From the NCBI GenBank assembly GCA_963989245.1, contig OZ022339.1, positions 91,611,642 through 91,675,641 of the forward strand: 64,000 nt of DNA, read 5' to 3'. The notes beneath the pieces were generated by a model. The model saw nothing but the letters and a program-made list of their open reading frames with translations. It did not search any database and was not told the DNA's origin. This DNA comes from Nansenia antarctica (lineage: Eukaryota > Chordata > Actinopteri > Argentiniformes > Microstomatidae). Positions within the stretch are counted from its first letter, which is position 1. Each line of letters begins with the position of its first letter. Both the position numbers and the translations under genes were made by a program. This document shows positions 10,474 to 18,873 of this stretch, piece after piece.

Positions 10474-12615
10474 TCTAAACACATGTCGCATGCCTTCCAT
10501 TCTTTTCCTTAATGATCCTGCAGGGAACCCTCTCTCCTTACATGCCAGTGATTGCTGTCTAGCTGCTCTACAGTTCCGTACAGAGAGCACATCCCAAATG
10601 AACAATTCAGTCTTTTGACAACATATACATTGATTTTAAATGTGAACTAGACAGGTACAATTCCTGTGGAAATTGTGAAGTGTGCTTGCCCCCCCCCCTC
10701 CGGGCCACTCCACTGCATCCCCCGGCGAAGACTGCGTTTCTCTAGCTCACCCAGGGGCCGAGCTAACTAGCACTAGCTAACTAGTTAGTGCTAGTTAGCT
10801 AAGTCCCCTGCACCTCCCTGCACCCCCCGGCGAATACCGCGTTTCTCTAGCTCACCCAGGGGCCGAGCTAACTAGCGCAAGCTAACTAGCTAACTAGCAC
10901 TATACGCTAGTTAGCTAAGTCCCCTGCACCCCCCGGCGAAGACCGCGTGTCTTTACGCCACTCAGAGGCCGAGCTGTGGCGTTTTGAATATCGGCCAATT
11001 CATTGTCAATGGGATTTTTTTGGCCCCTACACGGGGCATTGTGGGTAAACCTTAGGCCGTAACCTTCCGTGGGACAATAGCAACGCGAGTTGGAACGAGC
11101 CGCACGCTTTGACACCTCATGTCTACATAGTGCCAAAACTGTGGGACGAGTAGCCGGGGCAAATTTAGCTATAATAATATTGAAGAATAAGAATAATATA
11201 TATGTACAATACTAATAAGTGTTGCTTTCTACTGCAAGCACACTTAAATATATATGTACAAGAACATATAGTGTGCCTTGCATCCTGCAAGCACACTAAA
11301 CTAACGTTTACAAGCTATGAAACAGTGGGCCAGAGGTGGTCATTATTCATTGCCTTGTGTTATTTTTGCACACCCCAATCAGGTCCTTCCTCTCAGCATT
11401 ATCAAAATAAAGTGAAGAAAGAAAGGCAATCTGTGGCGCTGTATATAGACACCATGTCTTCTAAAAATACCAAAAAGCCTTTGGCATTCACAACTGTCCT
11501 CTTCAAAATAGAGTATTGGCCAGCTGGGCAGGCTGGGCGGGCGGGGTTGCGTGTGTGCGAGAGAGAGGAGGTGGGGTGAGGGTGGAAGAAGACTGTACAG
11601 GTTCAACAAAGCTTTTATGATGTCTTGTGGTATATTTAGAAGATAAGCATTGTCTTACGTATCTCAGGTACTTGATAGGTACTTCTTGATTGAAGATGTT
11701 CTGCGTCCGTGGAACTGTAGTGCCGTCACACCAGAAAATCAATCAATCCGCCCATTGTTTAATAATAATAATAATAATCGATTTAATATTAAAAGCGCCT
11801 TTCTCAAATCAAGGACACTGTACAGAAAAGAGAAGCAGGACAAAAAACAAAAAACAGAATGAAGATACAAAAGATAAAATTGGTGTAAGAGCTCAGGCAG
11901 TTATGGAGGACAGTGTTACTCAGGACCCATGCCATGCTGTACGAAGGTGAGTCTGAACAGATGGCTCTTTCAGTGGCAACCTTCTTTACAAACTAGTTAA
12001 AACCGTTGGCTTTTATAGTAGCGGGCGACTTGTACAGGTACTTACAATATATGCACTGTTTCGTATAGAAGTATGATGACCATATGATGATAGCTAGCTT
12101 ACCAGTCTTCTATTTTAGCTTTCATCCTCATTGCCAAACTTAATAAATACTGCACACTCACTCACACTCAAATATTTAAACTCCTTTTGTCATAAAATCA
12201 TGTAACTAACCAATTTGCTGGAAAGAAACTGAACATTTGAGGCTGAAAAGTGTGTCTGTCCCATTGTAAGCATTTTTTGACCGTTCATATTTTAGCCATA
12301 TTTTAGCCATATTTTAGCCTTTTTTCCCCCAGAAAGAGCAGCGTGGACGGAGTGGCACAATCTGTTGTAAGATAACAATGTGACTGAAGACTCTCCCAAA
12401 GGAGAGACTCAATGAGACAGTTAAACATCTCCAGATCAGAAACCTTTATACATAGTATATACTATGAGTTCAGGGTATATCATATCAGATGACAACAGAT
12501 ACCCAACACAAAGTCATTCTCTTCTCTCTGGTCTGTCCTTTCTCAGGATGTTCATCAGGAGAGGATCACCTTGGAGTCTCAGCTGGATATCCTGCGCCCC
12601 CTCACCTCTGCGTGA
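61..12615 (+). CDS. reps2: reps2: RalBP1-associated Eps domain protein 2, C-terminal ten exons (partial gene)
   Basis: Ten exons join in one frame: 61-136, 347-388, 1541-1589, 1723-1859, 2305-2366, 2980-3069, 8508-8573, 8680-8816, 9754-9859 and 12547-12615. They total 834 nt, or 277 residues plus TGA. All introns are GT-AG and phases match at every junction. The protein shows RSYSSTSIDD, the proline-rich PPTPPPRPQKTHSRASSLDLN, a second proline motif (PPALPPRPP), QPNFADFS, KPVRRKYRP, and a C-terminal helix with AIRKNKETNAVLTRLNSE followed by LQQQLKDVHQER. These are the SH3-ligand and RalBP1-binding coiled-coil regions known from REPS1/REPS2 (POB1), which link Ral signalling to receptor endocytosis in the cytoplasm. 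The EH domains should lie upstream, outside the window. QPNFADFS, KETN and LKDV fit REPS2 better than REPS1 as I recall those proteins. The nhs gene downstream agrees. REPS family is near certain; the paralog is likely. Confidence 0.9.
347..388 (+). CDS. reps2: reps2 coding exon B
   Basis: A 42-nt exon between CTGCAG (341-346) and a GTAGTG donor at 389. It reads FSPKSVAVSQDKQ and keeps phase 1 on both sides, so skipping it would not shift the frame. Confidence 0.8.
713..1140 (-). mobile_element. Tc1/mariner-like element fragment
   Basis: A TA dinucleotide at 711-712 is followed by CAGTGCCCTGCGTAAGT, resembling the inverted-repeat start of fish Tc1-like elements. The internal sequence looks like degenerate transposon DNA with no intact transposase frame. 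A piece around 820-860 recurs inverted near 55164-55199, showing that it is a repeat family. The right boundary is not clear. Confidence 0.55.
1541..1589 (+). CDS. reps2: reps2 coding exon C
   Basis: The acceptor is TTCCAG at 1535-1540 and the donor GTGAGA at 1590. It reads GPPHELDPQMRWRTRPR and joins the next exon inside an arginine codon, giving RPRSYSSTSID across the junction. Confidence 0.87.
1661..1712. repeat. (TG)26 microsatellite abutting the acceptor of reps2 exon D
   Basis: An uninterrupted TG array ending about 8 nt before the acceptor AG. In the transcript it is a UG-repeat tract, a known binding class for TDP-43 and CELF-type proteins. Confidence 0.97.
1723..1859 (+). CDS. reps2: reps2 coding exon D (proline-rich, flanked by (TG)n and (AC)n)
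   Basis: A 137-nt exon encoding SYSSTSIDDAMKKTEEPP, then TPPPRPQKTHSRASSLDLN and KLFQQSSQ. The acceptor AG at 1721-1722 lies only about 8 nt after a 52-nt (TG)n array instead of a normal pyrimidine tract. The donor GTGGGA at 1860 is followed within 5 nt by a (AC)18 array. An alternative donor, GTAGCC at 1851, would break the phase with the next exon, so 1859 is preferred. TPPPRP is a predicted SH3-domain ligand. Confidence 0.93.
1865..1900. repeat. (AC)18 microsatellite just after the donor of reps2 exon D
   Basis: A pure AC array starting 5 nt after the donor GT at 1860. It is the exact complement of the (TG)n array upstream of the same exon. Confidence 0.97.
2305..2366 (+). CDS. reps2: reps2 coding exon E (second proline motif)
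   Basis: The acceptor is GTGTAG and the donor CAG|GTAAGT, close to the ideal consensus. It reads IKGSWLPHPPALPPRPPATQ and ends in phase 0. The PPALPPRP motif matches the second proline-rich segment of REPS proteins. Confidence 0.9.
2980..3069 (+). CDS. reps2: reps2 coding exon F
   Basis: A symmetric 90-nt exon in phase 0, with acceptor CTTTCAG and donor GTGAGC. It encodes VPHLFKTVTKTPKKTVQ followed by QPNFADFSRYREE. The QPNFADFS core is a recognisable REPS2-type segment. A 29-bp direct duplication begins about 30 nt after the donor, at 3102. Confidence 0.85.
3102..3159. repeat. 29-bp direct duplication
   Basis: Two exact tandem copies of a unit starting TTATCAAGGTTGTC lie just downstream of reps2 exon F. 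Confidence 0.9.
3527..3735 (+). mobile_element. tRNA-derived SINE
   Basis: The sequence starts with GGAGCAGCGGTAGCCTAGAG, an A-box-like tRNA head. GGTTCAATCCC follows as a B box. The fish SINE core TTGAGCAAGGCACTTAACCC and ATTGCTCCAGGGG come next. It ends in an A/T-rich AATAAAACATTCTTTC tail near 3735. This order is typical of teleost tRNA-derived SINEs. The copy is diverged and inside an intron. Confidence 0.85.
4127..4180. repeat. (TG)27 microsatellite
   Basis: A pure TG array in the reps2 intron. Confidence 0.97.
5865..5959. repeat. 18-bp triple repeat followed by a 21-nt G run
   Basis: Three tandem units of TAATAGAGGAGCTGTATT (one with a single change) span 5865-5920. After a short CT tract, an uninterrupted run of G occupies 5939-5959. 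Confidence 0.9.
8508..8573 (+). CDS. reps2: reps2 coding exon G
   Basis: A symmetric 66-nt exon in phase 0, with acceptor TGTTGCAG and donor CAG|GTCAAA, which is weaker than its neighbours. It encodes EETGVKPEKTTPSTEDL and ILPKQ. It lies only 106 nt from the next exon. The sequence is low in conserved motifs, so support rests on splice sites, phase and position. Confidence 0.75.
8680..8816 (+). CDS. reps2: reps2 coding exon H
   Basis: The acceptor is TTTGACAG and the donor AA|GTCAGT. It encodes EVTGVSLNQAPQKPVRRKY, then a Pro/Thr/Ser-rich stretch. KPVRRKYRP corresponds to the basic KP(V/I)RR(K/R) segment of the REPS C-terminal region. Confidence 0.9.
8817..9753 (+). other. reps2 intron H-I
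   Basis: A 937-nt intron. A short CAATTCAAAGTGCTTTATTT stretch near 8884 resembles the end of a common teleost interspersed repeat. Short (CA)n arrays lie at 9591-9621 and 9684-9702, upstream of exon I. Nothing else is recognised. Confidence 0.6.
9754..9859 (+). CDS. reps2: reps2 coding exon I (start of RalBP1-binding coiled coil)
   Basis: The acceptor CCCTCAG follows a pyrimidine tract and the donor is AAG|GTCAGC. It reads LLSRQQRDIQAAIRKNK, then ETNAVLTRLNSELQQQLK. This is the hallmark C-terminal helix of REPS1/REPS2, strongly heptad-like. Downstream, intron DNA at 9902-10195 consists of (CT)n, (GT)n and (GA)n arrays. Confidence 0.95.
9902..10195. repeat. Compound array: (CT)n, then (GT)n, GTGTGTGA units, (GA)n
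   Basis: (CT)29 spans 9902-9959. (GT)n spans about 10025-10094, then grades through GTGTGTGA and GTGA units to (GA)n at 10157-10195. The CT and GA arrays are mutually complementary and enclose the GT block. All of it lies within 340 nt of the exon I donor. Confidence 0.95.
10440..10472. repeat. (CA)n microsatellite
   Basis: A CA array with a short interruption in the intron before the last reps2 exon. Confidence 0.93.
10678..11245. mobile_element. 568-bp foldback (MITE-like) element with internal tandem modules
   Basis: A perfect 12-bp inverted terminal pair, AAGTGTGCTTGC at 10678-10689 and GCAAGCACACTT at 11234-11245, bounds a non-coding element. Inside are three tandem modules beginning CCCCCGGCGAA near 10719, 10827 and 10930. 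The first two carry palindromic clusters of GCTAACTAGC/GCTAGTTAGC. No transposase is present. No clear target-site duplication is seen, so the superfamily is open. A related end (TTGTGCTTGCTGTAGCAAGC) occurs near 59985. Confidence 0.75.
11246..12546 (+). other. 3' part of reps2 intron I-J
   Basis: A further GCAAGCACACT copy lies at about 11288. (AAT)n and a repeat-like stretch (CGATTTAATATTAAAAGCGC) lie near 11760-11830. No exon is recognised before the terminal exon at 12547. Confidence 0.55.
12547..12615 (+). CDS. reps2: reps2 terminal coding exon and stop codon
   Basis: The acceptor CTTTCTCAG is followed by DVHQERITLESQLDILRPL and TSA, then TGA at 12613-12615. The final residues resemble the LRP(V/F) ending of mammalian REPS proteins but with a different last triplet. 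The stop is followed immediately by a 27-bp minisatellite. Confidence 0.92.
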   Translation, partial: DVHQERITLESQLDILRPLTSA

Positions 12616-12832
12616 GCATCCAACTAGTCTCACCTCTGATGACCGTCCAACTAGTCTCACTTCTGATGACCATCCAACTAGTCTCATCTATGATGACCAT
12701 CCAACTAGTCTCACTTCTGATGACCATCCAACTAGTCTCATCTATGATGACCATCCAACTAGTGTCACTTCTGATGACCATCCAACTAGTGTCACTTCTG
12801 ATGATCATCCAACTAGTTTCACCTCTAGCCAC
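12616..12832. repeat. 27-bp minisatellite directly after the reps2 stop codon
   Basis: About eight tandem units of roughly 27 bp, each with a CCAACTAGT core and a GATGACC-type spacer. The array begins within a few bases of the TGA. The unit is a multiple of three, so both strands are open over the array. It is most likely 3'UTR sequence. Confidence 0.93.
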
Positions 12833-14384
12833 AGTGAATACAAATTGTTTTGTTTTTGTTGCTTTTTCATCAGTTGTATTGTTTTATCTTGTGTGTGTAG
12901 GCACTACCATCCATTGTGTCAAAAATGTTAATTCTATTTTAATTTTCTAAATAGTTGTATGTTGGAGTTTAGAAGTGTTATAGAGATCATCTTCTGTTTC
13001 AAAATACTGTACTTATCTGTCTGTACACAAATGAGGATTTCATCAGGATGGTCTGAACACACATAAAGATAATCTGGCCGATTTTGGGCCGATTTTCCCC
13101 CTTCCGACCAAGGACAGCAAACGCCCGATTATCGGATGGCTCTAAAGATTATCCTACAAGATTATCCTGTGGTGTGAGGTGTGTTTCTCCCGACAATCTG
13201 CTCGGAAAATGGTCGGGCCGACAATCGTAAATGTTAAATTTCTTCAATATTTACGACCAAAAGTCCTTATGTGTGTGGGCAACTCCCGACTCCCGACTAG
13301 GGTTGCCAGATGGGCTCTGGGGTGGAATTAGCGGTTTTAGACTGGTTAGGGTGGAAAGTGTCAATCCCATCTGGCAACCCTGCTCGCGAGTCCGATTGTG
13401 ACGTGGATGGAATGTAGCCAATCAAGAAGCGAGCTGACTTCTTCTTTTCGTTCTTCGGCACTTTATTCGCCCTGTCACACATGGCTGCCTCGTACAGGTC
13501 AGTCAGGGTACTACGTTTGATCACGTGAGGTTTCTGGCTTGGGGAACGAGACTCAAGACTGTCGTAACAATAATCTTTATGTATGTGGGGTGCTGAAATG
13601 GGAATATCGGCGCACACCATACACAATACGGTCATGGCTGTTCAATCCAAGATTTTTTATCTTCATGTGTGGGGTCTGTCTCAGATTTAAAAATATGTTA
13701 AGATTTTGAAAATCCTTATGTGTGTACCCGGCTTAAGGTGACCAGTTTTGTGTGGAATGTGAGTCTGCAATCACGTACAGGGTACACTAACCTGGCCAAA
13801 TGTCATTGTGCCTCACATCTTTAGTGTGTGTGTGTGTGTGTGCGTGCGTGTGGGTAGGCGTGTGCATGGGTGTGCTTGCACATACTGTATTTTCATGTAT
13901 GTAAAGCAAGTGACGGTGCTATTGATGAATATAATATTCCACAGAAATGCACATGTCATTTTTAAGAATGCACATTAACAAATAGCATGCTATGCTTGCA
14001 GAAGACCGTTGAGCTGAAGATCTGAAACTCCTATTGATTTGATATATTTCAGATAGTACATGGATACAGGTAGAGGATCTTTGAATGGGATATTACAGAA
14101 TGGGTTTGCTAGGAGTTGATAGGTGTTTTGTTACATATGTGAGACTGAAGAATGTTACCACGTTTTGAACTGTGTTTAAATGTGTATAGTTTATCCATAT
14201 TTTACATTCAAATCTACTTGATATTCCTCCTAGCGAAACATTGATCTTGAGAAAAAAGTGTTCGCTGAGACTTATTAGCAAAATTCAGAATGTATATAAT
14301 TTGGTTTCTTATTGTTTCTTCTCCATAGAAGTTATAATGATGATGATGATGAAACTAAATGGTGAATGAATTTGTAGAAATAAA
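12833..14384 (+). other. Presumed reps2 3'UTR and flank, with a candidate poly(A) signal at its end
   Basis: No AATAAA is seen soon after the reps2 stop. The first canonical AATAAA I found is at 14379-14384, which would give a 3'UTR of about 1.8 kb containing the class II element at 13053-13733. The true transcript end cannot be fixed from sequence. (GT)n at about 13823-13842 is minor. Confidence 0.35.
13053..13733. mobile_element. Class II non-autonomous element, copy 1 (empty of hAT)
   Basis: Its body starts with AATCTGGCCGATTTTGGGCC and ends with CCTTATGTGTGTACCCGGCTT. It is near-identical to the copy at 14521-16371. The left end is eroded. It contains the uninterrupted sequence GCGGTTTTAGACTGG, the pre-insertion state of the hAT site in copy 2. 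Confidence 0.85.
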
Positions 14385-14833
14385 ACAAAAATGTTTAGTG
14401 ATGGTAAAGAAATAATTTTAAAAAGCACAAAATTCTTTGATGTTTTCAAAGAGATAGATTTCATAGAAGCGTTGTGTGAATGCCTTTGATTTATCTATGC
14501 AAAATAGTGGTTCTGGCTAAAACCGGGTACACACACAAAATCTGGCCGATTTTGGGCCGATTTTCCCCCTTCCGACCAAGGACAGCAAACGCCCGATTAT
14601 CGGATGGCTCTAAAGATTATCCTACAAGATTATCCTGTGGTGTGAGGTGTGTTAAGAGTCCATTTCTCCCGACAATCTGCTCGGAAAATGGTCGGGGCCG
14701 ACAATCGTAAATGTTAAACGTCTTCAATATTTACGACCAAAAGTCCTTATGTGTGTGGGCAACTCCCGACTCCCGACAACTCCCGACTAGGGTTGCCAGA
14801 TGGGCTTTTTTGGGTGGAATTAGCGGTTTTAGA

Positions 14834-15980
14834 CAGGGTTCGAGTTATAAACTGAGCTTTGCGGGGGTCTCCAAAATAACAGTGCGAAATGTTCTCATGC
14901 ACGCGCGCAAATCATGCCCACACAGCGATGGGACTTACAAGTTTTAATTAGCCATAGGCTACTCATTTCACCACATCAACACCACCACATGAAACAACAG
15001 CTATAAGCGATAGTTACGGGTATCTCGGCCAATCATTTTGTTGTTTTTGCTATACAGTCCATTCACTTTCCCTGTTAGCACGACACATTGTCCACATCTC
15101 CATTTCCAGTGACATCGCACCTGACATAAATAATCATGTATGCTCGTCCATGAATTGTGCTTTCATCTAATGTTATGCTACTACGGGAATCAAGTGATTT
15201 GACATTAGAAATTAATTTGTTTCATCTCTTGTGCAATGTGCTCTACAATCTGGGCACATGAATGATCGGATCGGTGAGCAGGGGCCAACTGTCACGCCAT
15301 TCATCTCATTAAGTTTCATAATTGGATTCAGTTTTGTATAAGGCATCCTTTCTTTAGCGACAGTATAGGCTGCCCTGAACAAACTAGCTGTCTCCTTATA
15401 CATACTGGAGGTGAGTTCTGCTACTTTCTTCGGAAGCACTTGCTTTTGTTTGAGCTCTGCTATTTCAACAGTTTCAACGTTGGGTGTCATAACAGGTGCA
15501 GCTGAATTCAAGTTTGGTTTCTTGGTTGAAAACCCGAAACTTTCCAGGCTTGTCGACTCGGTCGGCAGCAGTGGCCTTTTTTGGGGCGGCATGATAGCTA
15601 GCTACTGAATGTTTTCTTCTCAATAATCGTGTTTTCACGTTCGCAAGCTCTCAACAATCATATTCTGCTGTTGCACAATATTCTACTGCGCCCCATAGTG
15701 TCTTGGTGGTAAAGTGCAGGCAGTCAAAGGCATACTGTCATTCACAGGAGATTAATGCTGGTGCGCGTAGTTCTTTTGGAAAACATGTTTATTTTAGAAT
15801 ATTTATCATATAAATAAATATAAATAATACTCATTACATTGACATTTTTGATCAAATAATGGTTGTGGTAATGTATTATTAGCGACCCCCACAGATGTAT
15901 GATTTTACTGCTTTCATGGGAGCTCAGACCTTCCTTATGGGAGCTCAGCTCCCATTGGCTCCCACATAACTCGAACCCTG
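14834..15980 (-). mobile_element. hAT transposon derivative with 8-bp target-site duplication
   Basis: An element of 1147 bp starts CAGGGTTCGAGTTAT and ends ATAACTCGAACCCTG, hAT-type inverted ends. It is flanked on both sides by GTTTTAGA (14826-14833 and 15981-15988). That 8-bp sequence occurs once at the matching place in copy 1, so the duplication is proven by comparison. Internally it keeps only the start of a transposase-like frame, so it cannot move by itself. Confidence 0.95.
15212..15592 (-). pseudogene. hAT transposase N-terminal remnant (ZNF862/DUF4371-like)
   Basis: A 126-codon frame on the minus strand inside the hAT element. It starts MPPQKRPLLPTESTSLESF and contains SLFRAAYTVAKERMPYTK and MKLNEMNGVTVG. 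This resembles the segment FR-AY-(L/I)AK--(R/K)P(F/Y)T---L--L-ELNGV found before the catalytic region of hAT-derived ZNF862-type proteins (recognition from memory). The frame stops before any catalytic domain. It is a truncated relic, though the family call could be wrong. Confidence 0.6.
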
Positions 15981-16439
15981 GTTTTAGACTGTGGTTAGGG
16001 TGGAAAGTGTCAATCCCATCTGGCAACCCTGCTCGCGAGTCCGATTGTGACGTGGATGAAATGTAGCCAATCAAGAAGCGAGCTGACTTCTTCTTTTCGT
16101 TCTTCGTCACTTTATTTGCCCTGTCACACATGGCTGCCTCGTACAGGTCAGTCAGGGTACTACGTTAGATCACGCGAGGTTTCTGGCTTGGGGAACGAGA
16201 CTCAAGACTGTCGTAACGATAATCTTTATGTTTGCTGAAATGGGAATATCGGCGCACACAATACGATCATGGCTGTTCAATCCAAGATGTTTTATCTTCA
16301 TGTGTGGGGTCTGTCTCAGATAAAAAAATCTGTTAAGATTTTGAAAATCCTTATGTGTGTACCCGGCTTAAGCTTGCTTTTGACCATATTTTCGATACAT
16401 CCTTGTGTCTTGTATTCCTCATGATGGCTAAATTAAAAT

Positions 16440-17201
16440 TGTGTGTGTGTGTGTGTGTGCAAACATGTACCAAATGTTAAATGCAACTGACAAATACGTG
16501 TATCATTTTTAGTGCTTACGTCTACTCATGCACAAATTAGCACTGGGCTGGGGCAAAACATCTAAATGGGTAAACCAATCAATCAATAAATGTGTCTATT
16601 TTTACCTCATTCTTATAACTATTTTATTGTCACTTATGTTGTTTTGACAATATCGAAGTACAGAGAATGGAAAATGTGAGGAAACCCAATAGTTGGTTGG
16701 GCTATGGCCATAATAATCTGGGAACCCAGAATGTCATCTCTGGAAGTCAACCCTGGGGGTGTAGGAAGTAAACACTGGGGGTGGGAAGTCTCAGCAAGTC
16801 TCCACCCTCCTAAACATGATGCCACTGGCGATGCCCCTCCTGTTCCTCCCTGGCCCTATGTTTTCAACCTGACTTCCACACAATGAAAACATGAAGTTAG
16901 CTGAATATGTTTTTCGTTGCCATAATTTCGCAGGTGTGCATTCAATTCCCTGTTTGATGCATCCGCCTCCCAGCCCAACTGGCATTAAGATTCGCTACTG
17001 GATCTGAATTAGAGATACTATGCCCATAGAGGGGCCTTATTGGTGGACATTGGACAGCATCCAATCACTCACTGTCCTCTATCAAATGCAACATGGTGGA
17101 TGCAGGAAATCATTTAAGTCCAGGTCTTTCATACCAGTGCAAATGAAGTGGAGACTTCAGGCTGTAAAACATTTTTAAAAACCACCGGTAATAGTAATAG
17201 A
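16440..17201. other. Intergenic DNA, little recognised
   Basis: (GT)10 near 16440-16459, otherwise no repeat or gene that I can name between the class II element and the foldback element at 17202. Confidence 0.5.
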
Positions 17202-17440
17202 GGCGTCACTTCTATCTCCGTTTAGGGCAGTTCAGAGATATTGAGCGTCAACGTTTTTACATTCCATTATGTTCTGTGAGATGGAACCTTTGTATTTTAT
17301 GAATTACTAACTCAAAAATGTCAACATTTTAAAAATAACACCACACAGGCATTAATAAACACCTAATGGATCAGATGATGTAAAACATTATTTTTTTTTG
17401 ACAAAAATGGAGATAGAACCTTATAATTCTAACGTCACGA
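17202..17440. mobile_element. Foldback MITE, copy 1
   Basis: The sequence starting CTATCTCCGTTTAGGGCAGT and ending GGAGATAGAACCTTATAATT matches the copy at 42657-42901 closely. The left terminal repeat is partly lost. It lies about 350 bp upstream of the CRE/TATA promoter of the coiled-coil gene. Superfamily unknown. Confidence 0.85.
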
Positions 17441-17790
17441 TATGTTAATGTGTTGATGCACTTGTCCGAGTTGTTGTCTATTCCAAGTTAGCTCGGCTGA
17501 GCGAAAAGATGTACCAGTGGTGAGGTGGGAAATAAAACCATGCGAGAGCAAAACACTTCATCGTCTCCGTCCAATATTGATTCTCTCCGAGTGCAACGTA
17601 GGTGGAAGCTGCCATCATTAACGTTAACAGCTTTAATGCTTTAATGATCGGAATGAGAGATTAATAGATATGGGGCTTTTTAATATGATTATTATTTGTA
17701 TTATTATAATTGTTTTTAATTATTTTGGGGGGGGGGTAAAAAAAATTGAGCTCCTGAGACCAGGCTGGCCTCAGACAAAACTCAGACGGA

Positions 17791-17856
17791 TGACGTCATA
17801 ATCACAACAGTCGAGATGACATAATAACGTCACAATCAAATGTGGGCTTATAAAAG
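17791..17856 (+). promoter_or_regulatory. CRE and TATA-box promoter of the coiled-coil gene
   Basis: A full palindromic CRE, TGACGTCA, lies at 17791-17798. A half-site CGTCA is at 17828-17832 and a consensus TATA box TATAAAAG at 17849-17856. A start site about 25-30 bp downstream (near 17878-17885) fits, followed by the donor at 17908. Together these suggest a CREB/ATF-responsive focused promoter. Factor binding is inference. Confidence 0.75.
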
Positions 17857-17877
17857 GCAATCGACCCAGTTTGATGT

Positions 17878-17907
17878 CAGTATCACAGATCAACACGCTA
17901 TCACAAG
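17878..17907 (+). other. Predicted short non-coding first exon of the coiled-coil gene
   Basis: From the TATA-predicted start (approximate) to CAAG|GTAAGC at 17907/17908, a strong splice donor. There is no ATG in this exon, so it would be 5'UTR. The intron would run to the acceptor at 18372 or 19147. Confidence 0.55.
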
Positions 17908-18372
17908 GTAAGCGCCTGTGGACGTTAGCTTACTTGAGGCCGAAGTTAGCTAGTTACCTTTGGAGATGTAGCATTGTGTGTGTGTGTGTGGGGGGGGGGG
18001 GGGGTCTGGATGTGGCTGCGCGGGTGTGTGTGCGCGCGCGCGCTGAGTGTCAAAGTCTAACTTGTTTATTGTTTGAAAGTGATCAAAAGTGTATGCCAAC
18101 AGAGATTCTTATATAAAGAAGCTTTTTCTTTACAACCCGACGTCCTAGTCATAATTTTTGAAGGTAGAAATACGAAAAGGATATGGCTTTTTGGCACGTT
18201 GCAACTGATGCTTCAATCACAATGTTGCGCAATATCAACGTCAGTCACTTTTGAAGTTCAAACAGCCTCACAGTCATCCATGAACTCATAGGGGACAAGT
18301 CATTCTAGAATAATAATATATACATATAAAATACGTCATTTCACATTCTCTTCCTTGTTCAGTTGTTTGTAG

Positions 18373-18458
18373 AAATGCCAACTAAGAAGAAGAACCAGGG
18401 AAATGTCTTCAATTTCTACTGTAGACACCTATGAACCCATTGGTGAAAAAAGCTATTG
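18373..18458 (+). other. Possible alternative 5' exon with a 19-codon upstream ORF
   Basis: Acceptor TTTGTAG at 18366-18372, donor TTG|GTAAGA at 18459. Inside, ATG at 18375 opens a 19-codon frame (MPTKKKNQGNVFNFYCRHL) closed by TGA. If included it would add an upstream ORF to the leader. It may also be a relic of a duplicated first coding segment. No transcript evidence is available. Confidence 0.4.
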
Positions 18459-18750
18459 GTAAGAATTGTTTTCACAGATGGTCATACAATCTTGCTAATA
18501 TTCCCTAACTATAATAACAGGAGAAACAATAAAAGACACAACCATGACAAAACACAGACAAACAGGAGACAAACATTGCCAATTGAAAACATTGAAAACA
18601 TCACAACCATAACAAGGCCAAAATGGATAACAGAACAAGGGAAGGCGGATCTAGGCTACATACCACAATATACATACTACACTTTACAATAAACTTAATA
18701 CAGCTGAAAATAATATTAGGTGTAAATGGATTGTATTAATAGGATTGTTG

Positions 18751-18873
18751 TAACTTTATTGGCTACATGATTAACTTTATAGGTTACATGATTAACTTTA
18801 TCGGTTACATGAATAACTTTGTAGGTTACATGATTAACTCTATAGGTTACATGATTAACTTTGTAGGTTACAT
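18751..18873. repeat. About 21-bp tandem repeat
   Basis: Roughly six degenerate units of the form TTACATGATTAACTTTATAG in the predicted intron, followed by two copies of GATTGATTAATATGTTACAT. Confidence 0.85.

Larger units (their letters stand above)
14521..16371. mobile_element. Class II non-autonomous element, copy 2 (interrupted by hAT)
   Basis: Inverted ends are AACCGGGTACACACACAA on the left and TTATGTGTGTACCCGGCT on the right, with TAA on each side, compatible with a 3-bp target duplication of the PIF/Harbinger kind (inference). It aligns with copy 1 over its length except for the hAT insert at 14834-15980. Without the insert it is about 0.7 kb. Its short open frames are not convincing genes. 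Confidence 0.85.

Noticed and set aside
12602..12832. Repeat protein frames on both strands after the reps2 stop
   Set aside because: Caused by a 27-bp unit divisible by three. No start, splice or conservation evidence.
13297..13635. Minus-strand frame shared by the two class II copies (also 15742-16131)
   Set aside because: It recurs because the element is duplicated. The second version crosses the hAT boundary, so it is not a conserved gene. Could be a fossil piece of an element gene, but unproven.
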